A model generated the notes under the pieces. It had not been told where the DNA came from. It did no database searches and was given only the letters and a program-made list of their open reading frames with translations. From Anaerolineales bacterium (lineage in GTDB: Bacteria; Chloroflexota; Anaerolineae; Anaerolineales; UBA4823): 64,000 nt of DNA. The position numbers and the translations under genes are program-made. The DNA lies in NCBI GenBank assembly GCA_025057645.1, contig JANXBJ010000002.1, positions 62,001-126,000 of the forward strand, given 5' to 3'. Position 1 is the stretch's first letter. Every line of letters starts with the position of its first letter. Below are positions 26,491-35,569 of this stretch, one piece after another.

Positions 26491-27873
26491 TCACTGTGCC
26501 CCTCTGGTTGGGGTAACTTCCACCCAAATTCCGCGCGTGGAGGGTGCTAGGATTGACCACGGCGGCGAGTATTCCATCTTTTCTGCATAAGCGACAACTT
26601 CGTCAAGGTTTTCCCACACTTTGCGGAAACCGTCGAGATATAAATCCATTGTCTTCCGGTTGCGGAAGTACCACGGTCCCGCACTTCCGTTCTTCCCAAT
26701 GCACCTTGTTGTTTCCAACACCTCAAGGGTTGTCGTAAACTCTTCAAAGTCGTACTTAATTGGGTTTGTTCCCGGCAATGACCATGGTACTCCGTTACCG
26801 AAGCCTTCTTTCGTGCGAAACATGGCTTGACCGGGAATCGGTGCATTCTGATACAAGCGTAGCGGCAATCCTTCAGCAGCCATTGCATCCTCGATGGCTT
26901 TGGTAAACCTTCCCGGGTGAACATCATAGCCCGCAGCTTTCGGGTCAAACTTGATCCGATACATGTGATATACATGGGTGCTCCCCTCGGGCACATAGGG
27001 TGGGATAACGCCGGGAAGCTCTGATAGGCCTTTGCTTAAGTATGTGCCGTTCGAGATAAAGAGTTCGGTGTAGTGATCGAGGCGTTTCAACTGCGTTCTT
27101 AGAAAAGCAGCCATAATCGGATTGATACGGTAGTTCCAACCTAGGGTGAAAGCATTATATGCGCGAGGCTTGTCTTTTAAGATCACTTCACCAAATGAGC
27201 GCACCATGCTGGCACGATTGTAGAAATCAACGTTATTGGTAAAGAAAATTCCACCTTCGCCGCAAGTAGCTAGCTGCTTTACCGGCATCAAGCTGGTACC
27301 GGCAACGTCACCCAGAGTGCCAGCCTTTTTCCCCCGATAAGTTGCTCCCATGGCATGAGCTGCATCCTCGATTATTACGAGATTGTATTTGTCTGCAATT
27401 TTTCGCAGGGCTTCGTAATCTGCCGGTAAACCGTGTAAATCCACCGCCATGATAGCCCGAGTGCGGTTTGTTATTTTACTCTCCACTGACTTTGGATCAA
27501 TGTTATACGTGAGTGGGTCGATATCGGCAAAGACCGGTATACATACGTGGTGTAACACAGCGGAAGCTGAAGCGAGGAATGTGAGTGCTGGCACAATTAC
27601 CTCATCACCCGGCACGCACCCTGACGCTGCAACCGCCGCATGTAGCGACGCTGTGCCACTTCCCATTAGTAATACGTAATCTACCCCGAAATATTCAGCA
27701 ATCTCGCGTTCTGCAGCTTCAATTTCGGGATGATTGATCCCGAGAAATTGGCCGCTATCGATGACGCGATGAATTGCTTCTAGGTCTTCCGGTAACACTT
27801 CGGGCCAGCGGTCCTCTAGTGGGCGCTCGTTTTTGAACAGTGGCTCACCACCAAACAATGCTAACTTCGACAT
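26491..27873 (-). CDS. DegT/DnrJ/EryC1/StrS-type PLP aminotransferase
   Basis: A 460-residue sugar/cyclitol aminotransferase-fold enzyme. The start LALFGGEPL, EVIVPALTFLASASAVL, FADIDPLTYNIDP, IIEDAAHAMGA and the PLP lysine in MPVKQLATCGEGG are clear family marks. This subgroup includes enzymes aminating keto-sugars and keto-cyclitols such as scyllo-inosose. The chain is longer than typical, with an insertion near 335-400. It lies 5 bases after a FGGY kinase gene in one operon with a GntR regulator, so a catabolic role on an amino sugar or aminocyclitol is plausible. Direction of reaction and substrate are unknown. Confidence 0.85.
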   Translation of the reverse strand: MSKLALFGGEPLFKNERPLEDRWPEVLPEDLEAIHRVIDSGQFLGINHPEIEAAEREIAEYFGVDYVLLMGSGTASLHAAVAASGCVPGDEVIVPALTFLASASAVLHHVCIPVFADIDPLTYNIDPKSVESKITNRTRAIMAVDLHGLPADYEALRKIADKYNLVIIEDAAHAMGATYRGKKAGTLGDVAGTSLMPVKQLATCGEGGIFFTNNVDFYNRASMVRSFGEVILKDKPRAYNAFTLGWNYRINPIMAAFLRTQLKRLDHYTELFISNGTYLSKGLSELPGVIPPYVPEGSTHVYHMYRIKFDPKAAGYDVHPGRFTKAIEDAMAAEGLPLRLYQNAPIPGQAMFRTKEGFGNGVPWSLPGTNPIKYDFEEFTTTLEVLETTRCIGKNGSAGPWYFRNRKTMDLYLDGFRKVWENLDEVVAYAEKMEYSPPWSILAPSTRGIWVEVTPTRGAQ

Positions 27874-27878
27874 GACTT

Positions 27879-29423
27879 TTACTCCTTTCCTTGATGGAAC
27901 TTTGTGACAAGACAGTAAAGTGGCTCCATGATCTCATGAGCCTTGATAAATCGGGCATATCCCTCTTCATAAGCCTCGCAGTGTTCTGGTTGAGGAAAAA
28001 CCATCTCACCGGGGGACAACCAGCGGTTGAGTAGAACACTGAAGTCGCTAAAGTAACCGATTGCCATTCCGGCAAGGTATGCATCTGCAACAGCGCCTTC
28101 AGCGTAGGGGGCGTATTCCTGTGGGATACCGGTAATATCGGTCACAATCTGTCGCCAAAGCTTGCTCCGTGCCCCCCCGCCCGTGGCAATTAGCCGCTTC
28201 AGCGGATGCCCGTCCGGATAGTAGGTTTCCAGTCCGAATCGTATTGTATATCCCCACGCTTCGAGCAGCGAACGCAGTATGTGAGAGCGCGTGTGGGAAC
28301 GACGCAAACCGAGGAAGGCACCGCTCGCATACGGCTTGAAATTTGGGCTTCGTTGGCCTAGCATATGGGGGAGGAAAGTTAAGCCTTCGCATCCCGGAGG
28401 AGCGTTTTCTGCAATTTGATCAAATTGCGCATAAGCGGAGATTCCAGTCTGGGCTTCAATAAGCCTTTGCTCGTATCCAAACTCGTCTCGAAACCAACGC
28501 AAACTATCCCCTGTAGTTAGGCAATATGCCGGGTAGTCAAATAAGTAACCATCTTGCGGCTTGCCTCCTCTTTCCTCGTAGGGGTAGGGCTGGCGCAGGG
28601 CGATGTCCATATCGATCTTCATCACTGGCAATAACCCTGCAGTTCCGTAGTAAGCCATGGCTTCGCTGGTCTTTGTAGCGCCTCCACTAATAGTGGAAGT
28701 GGTTACATCGTTCGTACCTGCGGCAACCGGTGTTCCTTTTGAAAGCCCGGTCTCTTGGGCTGCTTGGGAGTGAACCTCCCCTACTATGCTCAACGGTGGA
28801 ACGACACGCGGCAATAACTTCAGGTCAATCCCTAATTGTTCACACCTCTCTTCTTTCCATTGCATTGTCGGGCTATGGTAGATAGCCCCCCAGCCGCCCA
28901 CTGAAATTGTATCGGTTACATATTCTCCGCAGAGCTTATACACAAAATATTGTGCCGCGTCGAAAAAACGTTTCATCCGGGATGCAGCTTCCTTTTCACG
29001 TCTTAGAAACCAAACCAATTTAGGAGTAAGCTCCTCGCTTGTGAGCTTCAGCCCGTATCTTTGGTTGATCTCATTGAGTTCAGTTATTGCCCGGTTATCC
29101 GAATATAAAATTGCCCCATAAACCGGCTTGCCGTTTTCGTCTGTTGGGCCGAAATTCGGGTGTAGTCCACTTGGGAACACAGCTTTTATTCGCCCTGGAT
29201 TCACCCCGCTTTGGCTGAGCATTTTACGGATAACTAGGCAGGGATTCTGCCACCAATTCTGGTTCATATCGTGCTCGACCCAACCTGCCCTTGGGTATTT
29301 ACAGCTTTGTTCGACAGATGCTTCAGCTATAACCTTCCCATCAAGGGAAACAATTGCTCCTTTTACGCCTTGCGTCCCAATGTCGATCCCTAAGAGCAGA
29401 TCTTCGTTGGAGACAACCATCAT
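27879..29423 (-). CDS. FGGY-family carbohydrate kinase
   Basis: Phosphorylates a sugar or polyol with ATP. The N-terminal domain starts LLLGIDIGTQGVKGAIV (phosphate 1 loop). The C-terminal domain has TGGGARSKLWRQIVTDITG, the adenosine-binding glycine-rich motif, followed by EGAVADAYLAGMAIG. The length of 514 residues fits xylulokinase-like members. The FGGY family covers xylulose, ribulose, gluconate, glycerol and erythritol kinases, so the substrate is not assigned. It lies between the regulator and the aminotransferase, with a 27-base gap to the former. Confidence 0.85.
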   Translation of the reverse strand: MMVVSNEDLLLGIDIGTQGVKGAIVSLDGKVIAEASVEQSCKYPRAGWVEHDMNQNWWQNPCLVIRKMLSQSGVNPGRIKAVFPSGLHPNFGPTDENGKPVYGAILYSDNRAITELNEINQRYGLKLTSEELTPKLVWFLRREKEAASRMKRFFDAAQYFVYKLCGEYVTDTISVGGWGAIYHSPTMQWKEERCEQLGIDLKLLPRVVPPLSIVGEVHSQAAQETGLSKGTPVAAGTNDVTTSTISGGATKTSEAMAYYGTAGLLPVMKIDMDIALRQPYPYEERGGKPQDGYLFDYPAYCLTTGDSLRWFRDEFGYEQRLIEAQTGISAYAQFDQIAENAPPGCEGLTFLPHMLGQRSPNFKPYASGAFLGLRRSHTRSHILRSLLEAWGYTIRFGLETYYPDGHPLKRLIATGGGARSKLWRQIVTDITGIPQEYAPYAEGAVADAYLAGMAIGYFSDFSVLLNRWLSPGEMVFPQPEHCEAYEEGYARFIKAHEIMEPLYCLVTKFHQGKE

Positions 29424-29450
29424 TTCCTAGTCCCAGTGGTGAAATTTGGA

Positions 29451-30185
29451 TTAACGCCGTATGCGGCGTATATGGAATTGAATTCGATCTGCGCGATGAT
29501 AGTCTCTGGAATAGATAAATGGTTCAGGCAATTCAGTGTAGATCAGTTGCTTTAGGAGAATCCAGATCAGATCCTTTGTCTCGAAGGGCAAATTTGCATC
29601 TTCGAGTCGACAGGCGTGGATAGTTGCTTGAGAGTAATGTAGCGGTTTGCCTAATTTCTTTTCGATATATTCAAACAAGGAACCCTTGAAATCCTCTTCG
29701 CTCCACTCGCTGGGTAAAAACTTTATTGGGATTGTATCGATCGAGTAGATAATCGGGGTGACGTCAGCATAACGGATGCGCTCAATGGACAATACTCTCT
29801 CGTCAGGCTCTAGTTGGAGTAAAGAACATTCCTCTGCGTTTGGGTAGTGTGCCTCAACTCTGAGAAGCTTGTTTTCGGTCGAAATTTTATAGCTGTTTAG
29901 TAGCTCTGTGACACTCTGTAAATTTGAGATGTCAATGTCTAGATTGGAAGGCAAAGATAATACATACCGCCCTGAGCCATGTTTAGTCACGATAATTCGC
30001 TCTTCTTCCAATAGCTGCAAAGCCTCTCTCATGCTCAGGCGGCTGACATTGAAAATTTCTTGTAACCGCTCTTCGGAGGGCAATTGGTCTCCGGGTCGAT
30101 AACCCTTCTGGCGAATGAAATCAAGAAGGGCATCTCGAATAAGGTAGCGGATGGGTCTACCATCAGAGAACAAGACTTGCTTCAT
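29451..30185 (-). CDS. GntR-family regulator, HutC subfamily (UTRA domain)
   Basis: A 244-residue one-component regulator, first gene of the minus-strand operon with the kinase and aminotransferase. The winged helix (about 5-75) shows LPSEERLQEIFNVSRLSMRE and KHGSGRYV. The UTRA domain (about 85-240) shows SIERIRYADVTPIIYSID and FIYSRDYHRADRIQFHI. It shares many residues with the regulator at 21113-21898, for example the RYADVTPIIYSI and RHADAIPVIYSI blocks. The gene is headed by a near-consensus promoter and a perfect palindrome, which fits repression released by a sugar-like ligand. Confidence 0.9.
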   Translation of the reverse strand: MKQVLFSDGRPIRYLIRDALLDFIRQKGYRPGDQLPSEERLQEIFNVSRLSMREALQLLEEERIIVTKHGSGRYVLSLPSNLDIDISNLQSVTELLNSYKISTENKLLRVEAHYPNAEECSLLQLEPDERVLSIERIRYADVTPIIYSIDTIPIKFLPSEWSEEDFKGSLFEYIEKKLGKPLHYSQATIHACRLEDANLPFETKDLIWILLKQLIYTELPEPFIYSRDYHRADRIQFHIRRIRR

Positions 30186-30193
30186 AACGCACG

Positions 30194-30221
30194 AAAAGTC
30201 ATCAGATATCTGATGACTTTT
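30194..30221. promoter_or_regulatory. Perfect 28-bp palindromic operator
   Basis: Both strands read the same across 28 bases; the central 20 are GTCATCAGATATCTGATGAC. It begins directly after the -10 box of the minus-strand promoter and ends 8 bases before the GntR start codon, so a bound dimer would block transcription start. Confidence 0.88.
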
Positions 30222-30250
30222 AGTATAGCAATAATCGTGCGAGATGTCAA
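30222..30250 (-). promoter_or_regulatory. Promoter of the GntR-kinase-aminotransferase operon
   Basis: On the minus strand: TTGACA (30250-30245), a 17-base spacer, TATACT (30227-30222). This is the best sigma-70-type match noticed in the window. Confidence 0.9.
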
Positions 30251-30493
30251 GTTTTTGGGGAATTTCCCAATAGGATCTGTTTTGATTGAGGACCGGCTAA
30301 GGTTACGTAGAGTCGTTGTCCGGTTTGAGAGATTTATCATTGCGTAATAACGACAGGAGCTATTTTTCGGCTCTACGGACTAAGTGCCGGTCCTATTTAG
30401 TGGCCTTACTGCGGGCGAAGGTCGACATTCTCAAACTTCGGCACTTAAGTGGCCTTCGACTCGGAAAGACGGGGGGCTCTGGCTGAGTAGTTA

Positions 30494-30499
30494 TATAAT
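30494..30499 (+). promoter_or_regulatory. -10 box (TATAAT) for the mannosidase gene
   Basis: TATAAT without a good -35, about 36 bases before the ATG at 30536. The stretch 30251-30493 has partial repeats (AAGTGCCG and CGGCACTT; TAGTGGCCTT and AAGTGGCCTT) of unknown meaning. Confidence 0.4.
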
Positions 30500-30535
30500 T
30501 GCGTCGCCGATTCTTGCTTCAGGAGGTCAACGGAA

Positions 30536-33500
30536 ATGGCGCTCACACCGGAGTGGAGACGCCGTATTCAATTGTGGGAAAAAGCTTTGTGGAACGCTTG
30601 TTATCGCCCAGTCCAACCCCTTCTGCTAGAAGGTTTCGTTACCACCGAACACCTAACTCCTCAGCAAGCAGCCCGGCGCACCTTTCGACCCATGCCTCCC
30701 GGGACGCCCTGGGGAGCGAAGTGGGAATATGGTTGGTTTCGCACCTCCGTGGTCCTTCCACCAGAGACACAAGGAAAGCGGGTTGTTGTTCGTCTCAACC
30801 CGGGGGGAGTCGAGGGCCTGGTTTGGATCAATGGGCTTGCAGCCGGCTCTTTGGGTTGGGGGCGTTCGGAAATAACCCTGACCCGCCAAGCAACCGCCGG
30901 TCAATGTTATGATCTTCTACTTGAGGTTTATGCGGGTCATGGCCCGCTTTCCGTGGGCGGTGGCCCTTATCCATACGGAGTAGAATCGCTGTCTGGGGCG
31001 GGGCCGACTCAGTGCACGGTTGGCGAATCCACTGTAGGAATTTGGTATGAGGAGGTTTACCAAGCTGCGGTGGATTTTACGACCCTCTTTGAACTCAGCC
31101 AATTGCTCGATCCCTTAAGTTTGCGCGCCTCTCAGATCGACGAAGCGCTTATGGAGACCACTCTGTTGATCGACCCCGAACTCCCAGAAGAGGAGATGAT
31201 GGAGACCGTCCGATCTGGAAGAGAACGGATGCGTCCCTTGCTGGAAAAGCGAAACGGTCCTACAATGCCTACCCTGTTTGCCTTCGGCCATGGTCACATC
31301 GATGTCGCATGGCTCTGGCCGCTGCGCCAAACCGAGCGTAAGATTGCTGCCACCATTCTAAACCAATTGCATCTCTTTGAAGAGTACCCGGAACATCGTT
31401 TCCTGCAGAGCCAACCCCACCTCTACTGGATGCTTCGGCGGTGTTATCCTGAAATTTATGCTCGCCTAAAAGAGGCTGTAAAAGCAGGAAAAGTTATTGC
31501 CGACGGGGGCATGTATGTTGAAGCGGATACAAACCTGAGCGGTGGCGAGAGTTTGATCCGCCAAATTCTTTACGGCCGTGCGTTTTTCCAGAGCGAATTC
31601 GGTGTGGAAAGTCGCATCCTGTGGTTGCCAGATACCTTTGGCTTCTCCGGCGCCTTGCCCCAAATCCTGAAAGGATGTGGCATGATCGGCTTTGCCACGC
31701 AGAAACTCAGTTGGGCCTATACCGGAAGTGAGCCCTTCCCCTACAACACTTTCTGGTGGGAGGGCATTGATGGCACTGCTATCCCTGCCCACATCTTCAC
31801 TAATTATAACAGCGAGATGCGGCCACGCGAGCTGGTGGAACGCTGGAACTCTCGCCTGCAAAAGAATGGCATTCAGTCGATGATCATGGCCTTCGGATGG
31901 GGAGATGGAGGGGGCGGACCGCACCGCGACCACCTTGAATTCTACCGACGCGTGCGCGACTTAGAGGGACTCCCTCGAGTGCGCATGGCCTCGCCGGCAG
32001 AGTTCTTTGCCGATCTTCTTTCACACGGGTTGCCGAGAGAACGCTATGTAGGCGAGCTATATTTTGCAGCGCATCGCGGTACCTACACCTCCCAAGCTCG
32101 CACCAAGCGCAACAATCGGCGCAGCGAGTTCGCTCTGCGCGAAGCTGAGTTTTGGGGATGTGCCGCTCGAGTCCTGCGAGGATTTGAATTCGATGCCACG
32201 ACCTTGCAAGAACAGTGGCGCCAGCTCCTGGTTAACCAGTTCCATGACATCTTGCCCGGTTCTTCCATCGCTCAAGTGTATGAAGAAGCCGAGGCTTCCT
32301 ATGCTGAAATTCTGAGCGTGGCTCAGAAAACAGCTCAGCAGGCTGCAAGAGCTTTGGTTTCCGCTGGAAAGGGATGGGTGGCCTTCAACTCTCTGCCTTG
32401 GGCTCGGCGGGTTTTGATTGACACGCCCGATGGAGAGAGAGAAGTCGATTTACCCCCTTGCGGTTGGGCCGCAGTGGATGAGAGCTCAGAGTGCGGAAGT
32501 CCTGCGGAGGAAGCTCTTGCCAGGGAGAGCGAAGAAGGATTTGTGCTGGAAAACTCTCTTCTGCGAGCAGTGTTCAATCGGCGAGGTGAATTGATCGGAG
32601 TGTGGGACAAAGAGGGTGGACGTGAGGTTTTGGCCGGCCATGCCAACCGGTTTTACCTCTACAAAGATGTGCCGACCGATTGGGATGCTTGGGATATTGA
32701 CAGTATGACCGAGTTGCTCCCTGTAGAAACGAACGAGCCCGTGGCAATGGAAGTGCTCGTTCCTAGAGGGGTGGCCGCTCGCTTGCGTCTGCGTCGTCGC
32801 TTGCACCATTCTCTCATCGAACAAGTGATTACCCTACGGCGCTGGCATCGCCGGATTGACTTCGAAACCCGTGTAGATTGGCAGGAGCGCCATAAGTTGC
32901 TAAAGGTAGCATTTCCGCTCAATGTTCATACCAACGAGGCTATTAGTGAAATTCAGTTCGGACACCTGCGCCGTCCTACCCACCGTTCTCGTCAGCATGA
33001 CGCTGATCGTTTCGAGGTCTACAATCATAAGTGGACGGCACTCGCTGAGGAGGGACGCGGTGCGGCGATCTTGAATGACTGTAAGTATGGCCTAAGCGTA
33101 AAGGGGAACACCATCAACCTGACCCTGCTGAGGGCAGCCATGGCGCCGGACAAGTATGCCGATCGAGGCGAACACCGCTTTACCTACGCTCTATACTTCT
33201 GGAACGGCGGCTTGCTCGAGAGTGGTCTCTTGCAAGAGGCCTACGACCTGAATGTCCCTCCGTTGATAGTGGGAGGTGCAGAGGCTTTGCATCCGTTCTC
33301 GCTTTTCATCCTGGACAAACCAAATATTGTCTTAGAGACCCTCAAGCCGGCCGAAGACGGCAGCTCAGACTTGATCCTGCGTTTGTATGAAGGCATGCGC
33401 ACCGCTACTCGATGTACTTTGCAAACCACCTTGCCCGTTCGGAGCGTTTATCAGACGAACATGTTGGAACAAGAACCCCAACCCTTAACTTTCGCTGGAG

Positions 33501-33559
33501 GTAGGGTGGCCTTGGACTTTAGGGCATTTGAGATCAAGACCTTGCGACTTGTAATCTAG
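30536..33559 (+). CDS. Alpha-mannosidase, glycoside hydrolase family 38
   Basis: A 1007-residue zinc-dependent retaining alpha-mannosidase. An N-terminal beta domain (1-240) is followed by the catalytic domain with the metal motif FGHGHIDVAWLWP (His254, Asp256) and the nucleophile in WLPDTFGFSGALPQ (Asp366). Further landmarks are FGWGDGGGGP and LLVNQFHDILPGSSI, then C-terminal beta-sandwich domains. No signal peptide is seen, so it acts on alpha-mannosides in the cytoplasm. Start: ATG after AGGAGG. It is divergent from the GntR operon and ends in a terminator, so it is probably transcribed alone. Confidence 0.92.
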   Translation: MALTPEWRRRIQLWEKALWNACYRPVQPLLLEGFVTTEHLTPQQAARRTFRPMPPGTPWGAKWEYGWFRTSVVLPPETQGKRVVVRLNPGGVEGLVWINGLAAGSLGWGRSEITLTRQATAGQCYDLLLEVYAGHGPLSVGGGPYPYGVESLSGAGPTQCTVGESTVGIWYEEVYQAAVDFTTLFELSQLLDPLSLRASQIDEALMETTLLIDPELPEEEMMETVRSGRERMRPLLEKRNGPTMPTLFAFGHGHIDVAWLWPLRQTERKIAATILNQLHLFEEYPEHRFLQSQPHLYWMLRRCYPEIYARLKEAVKAGKVIADGGMYVEADTNLSGGESLIRQILYGRAFFQSEFGVESRILWLPDTFGFSGALPQILKGCGMIGFATQKLSWAYTGSEPFPYNTFWWEGIDGTAIPAHIFTNYNSEMRPRELVERWNSRLQKNGIQSMIMAFGWGDGGGGPHRDHLEFYRRVRDLEGLPRVRMASPAEFFADLLSHGLPRERYVGELYFAAHRGTYTSQARTKRNNRRSEFALREAEFWGCAARVLRGFEFDATTLQEQWRQLLVNQFHDILPGSSIAQVYEEAEASYAEILSVAQKTAQQAARALVSAGKGWVAFNSLPWARRVLIDTPDGEREVDLPPCGWAAVDESSECGSPAEEALARESEEGFVLENSLLRAVFNRRGELIGVWDKEGGREVLAGHANRFYLYKDVPTDWDAWDIDSMTELLPVETNEPVAMEVLVPRGVAARLRLRRRLHHSLIEQVITLRRWHRRIDFETRVDWQERHKLLKVAFPLNVHTNEAISEIQFGHLRRPTHRSRQHDADRFEVYNHKWTALAEEGRGAAILNDCKYGLSVKGNTINLTLLRAAMAPDKYADRGEHRFTYALYFWNGGLLESGLLQEAYDLNVPPLIVGGAEALHPFSLFILDKPNIVLETLKPAEDGSSDLILRLYEGMRTATRCTLQTTLPVRSVYQTNMLEQEPQPLTFAGGRVALDFRAFEIKTLRLVI

Positions 33560-33643
33560 CCAAGGGCTATGCTCAGCGGATTGTGTCCCCGCAAGTGGAG
33601 TCTTTATATAGCTGCGCAATGATGCCGGGCGGGCAATAATTTC

Positions 33644-33666
33644 GCCGGTTTTGTCCGGCTTTTGTT
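33644..33666 (+). terminator. Terminator after the mannosidase gene
   Basis: GCCGG/CCGGC stem with a 6-base loop followed by TTTTGTTT. The remainder of 33560-33933 holds a TATAAT at 33822 and no gene. Confidence 0.65.
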
Positions 33667-33821
33667 TGCGCTAGAGGGAGAGTGTTTCGGGATTGACTTG
33701 GCTGGCAACACAGTGGAGCTTTTTACCAGGGATAGAGAATCGCAAGGCGGCTTGCTGCAGTCGGCCATTGGCAAGAGTTTTTAGGTGATTTTCAACGAAA
33801 CCCACCCTTTTCCCGTCATGA

Positions 33822-33827
33822 TATAAT
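33822..33827 (+). promoter_or_regulatory. -10 box (TATAAT) upstream of the purine phosphorylase gene
   Basis: Consensus TATAAT about 105 bases before the ATG, without a convincing -35. Confidence 0.35.
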
Positions 33828-33933
33828 CTTCAACGATCTGGGCGGGCTAGAGACCAACGCTCGGGATGAAGACGCTCATAGAATGCAGAGAGTATACCCT
33901 CCAGATTGAACTTTGTGCTTTTGAGAGTTGAGG

Positions 33934-34779
33934 ATGAGCGAGTGGATTGGTTTAGACCAGATTGATGAGACGGCGGAGTTCTTATGTTCTCGCTTGCCCT
34001 TTCGGCCTTTTGTCGGGCTCATCCTAGGCTCTGGACTTGGGGAAATTGCGGAGTCGGTCCTCGAACCAACCACCGTCCCATTTCGTGAGATCCCAAACTG
34101 GCCTCGCTCGACAGTGGAAGGTCATAAAGGGCAGTTGGTTCTCGGGGAGTTGGAGGGGCAAAGGGTGTTGGTTTCTCAGGGACGTGTGCACTACTACGAA
34201 GGATATAGCATGGCACAGGTTGCTTTTCCGGTACGGGTGATGCAGCGATTGGGGGTGAGAGTTCTGATCGTTACCAATGCCGCCGGTGCAGTGAACCCTG
34301 AGTTTGAGCCCGGGGATCTCATGCTGATCACGGATCACATTAACCTGGTTGGAATGGCTGGCCTCACGCCCTTGCGAGGAGCGAATCTGGATGAGCTTGG
34401 CCCTCGCTTCCCGGATATGAGCCAAGCCTACGATCGAGAGCTTTGCGAGTTTGCCCGTCAGGCGGCTCTGGAGCACGGCATCCGCTTGAGAGAAGGGGTG
34501 TATATTTGTCTTGCCGGGCCTTCCTTTGAAACACCCGCCGACCTGCGCTTCTTGCGCCTGATCGGGGCAGACGCCGTGGGGATGTCTACAGTTCCTGAGG
34601 TGACTGCAGCTCGTCACGGAGGGATGCGAGTGCTGGGTCTCTCGGGTATCAGTAACAAAGCAAATCTGGATGGCAGCACTGTAACCACGCACGAGGAGGT
34701 CCTACGAGCGGGGCAGATGATTGTGCCCCAAATGAGCCGGATACTTCGGGGTGTTCTTCGTCGTCTCGCTTTTCCCTGA
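33934..34779 (+). CDS. punA: Purine nucleoside phosphorylase, trimeric type
   Basis: Splits inosine or guanosine with phosphate to the base and ribose 1-phosphate. Family marks are VGLILGSGLG, EGHKGQLVLGEL, GRVHYYEGYSM, VLIVTNAAGAVNP, CLAGPSFETPADLRFL with VGMSTVPEV, and GISNKAN. The length of 281 residues fits the trimeric type with guanosine/inosine preference. An in-frame TTG at 33928 exists, but the ATG at 33934 has the better spacing to GAGAGTTGAGG. Methylthioadenosine phosphorylases are similar; the Asn in SGISNKAN favours PNP. Confidence 0.9.
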   Translation: MSEWIGLDQIDETAEFLCSRLPFRPFVGLILGSGLGEIAESVLEPTTVPFREIPNWPRSTVEGHKGQLVLGELEGQRVLVSQGRVHYYEGYSMAQVAFPVRVMQRLGVRVLIVTNAAGAVNPEFEPGDLMLITDHINLVGMAGLTPLRGANLDELGPRFPDMSQAYDRELCEFARQAALEHGIRLREGVYICLAGPSFETPADLRFLRLIGADAVGMSTVPEVTAARHGGMRVLGLSGISNKANLDGSTVTTHEEVLRAGQMIVPQMSRILRGVLRRLAFP

Positions 34780-34835
34780 TCAGATATGCGTTTGTCCTTG
34801 GGGAGGGGCGTTGCACTCGATTGTGACTGGAACTG

Positions 34836-35558
34836 ATGCAAGAAGCGCTCCGTTTTTTTCAAACCTATGAGCTCTGGATTTATCTTCTGCTTGGCCTAGT
34901 AGGGCTTTTCTACCTGCGTAAGTTTTTGATGGCGTGGAACGAGCTAAAAGGAGCTATTTTTGGTTTGGAAAGGGAGAGTGCTCAAGGACGCTTGAACCAA
35001 GCTGCAGCGATGTTGGTCCTAATCCTCTCACTCATGCTAGCTGAATTCATCTTGACCTCGTTTGTTCTGCCTAGCTTCCCCGCTGCTTTTCCGCTTTTCA
35101 CCCCGACTGTGAATCTGCTGGCTACCCCCACGGTCACCCTCGAGGCAGCGGAGCCTGCTCAGGCCGGTCTAGGTGCGCCTACCTCTCCCGAATCTTCCTC
35201 TCTCCTCGAAGAAGCTGCTTTGGAAGCAGGTTCGTGCATTGCGGGGCAGATTAACATCTCCTCTCCTCAGAATGGAAGCGAGGTGAGAGGAATCGTTGAG
35301 GTTCGAGGCTCTGCAAACATCCCGAATTTTGGCTTTTACAAGCTGGAAATGCGCCGCACGGACGAGCAAAACTGGCTAACAATCCTTGCAGGCAACCAGC
35401 CTCAGTCGGAGGGCGTCCTCGGTGCTTGGAACACAGTTCTTTTGCCCCCGGCTGTTTATCAGCTTCGTTTGGTGGTAGTTGACTCTCAAGGGATTGCCTC
35501 CCCCCCTTGTGAAATTCAAATCCGCGTAGCACCCAACGACGAGACCCCTCGACCTTAG
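34836..35558 (+). CDS. Membrane-anchored protein with extracytoplasmic Ig-like domain
   Basis: A 240-residue protein of no named family. Residues 13-33 and 58-82 are membrane helices. A Thr/Pro/Ser/Ala-rich linker (88-130) leads to a beta-rich domain (135-235) starting CIAGQINISSPQNGSEVRG and containing VEVRGSANIPNF and VVVDSQG, which reads like an Ig or fibronectin-type fold. The repeat domain would sit outside the membrane. The next gene, an acetyltransferase, follows 11 bases downstream, so they may be co-transcribed. Confidence 0.6.
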   Translation: MQEALRFFQTYELWIYLLLGLVGLFYLRKFLMAWNELKGAIFGLERESAQGRLNQAAAMLVLILSLMLAEFILTSFVLPSFPAAFPLFTPTVNLLATPTVTLEAAEPAQAGLGAPTSPESSSLLEEAALEAGSCIAGQINISSPQNGSEVRGIVEVRGSANIPNFGFYKLEMRRTDEQNWLTILAGNQPQSEGVLGAWNTVLLPPAVYQLRLVVVDSQGIASPPCEIQIRVAPNDETPRP

Positions 35559-35569
35559 CGAAAATACGC

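Noticed and set aside
30370-30470. Partial direct and inverted repeats before the mannosidase gene
   Set aside because: Matches are short and imperfect and do not line up with a promoter; probably chance.
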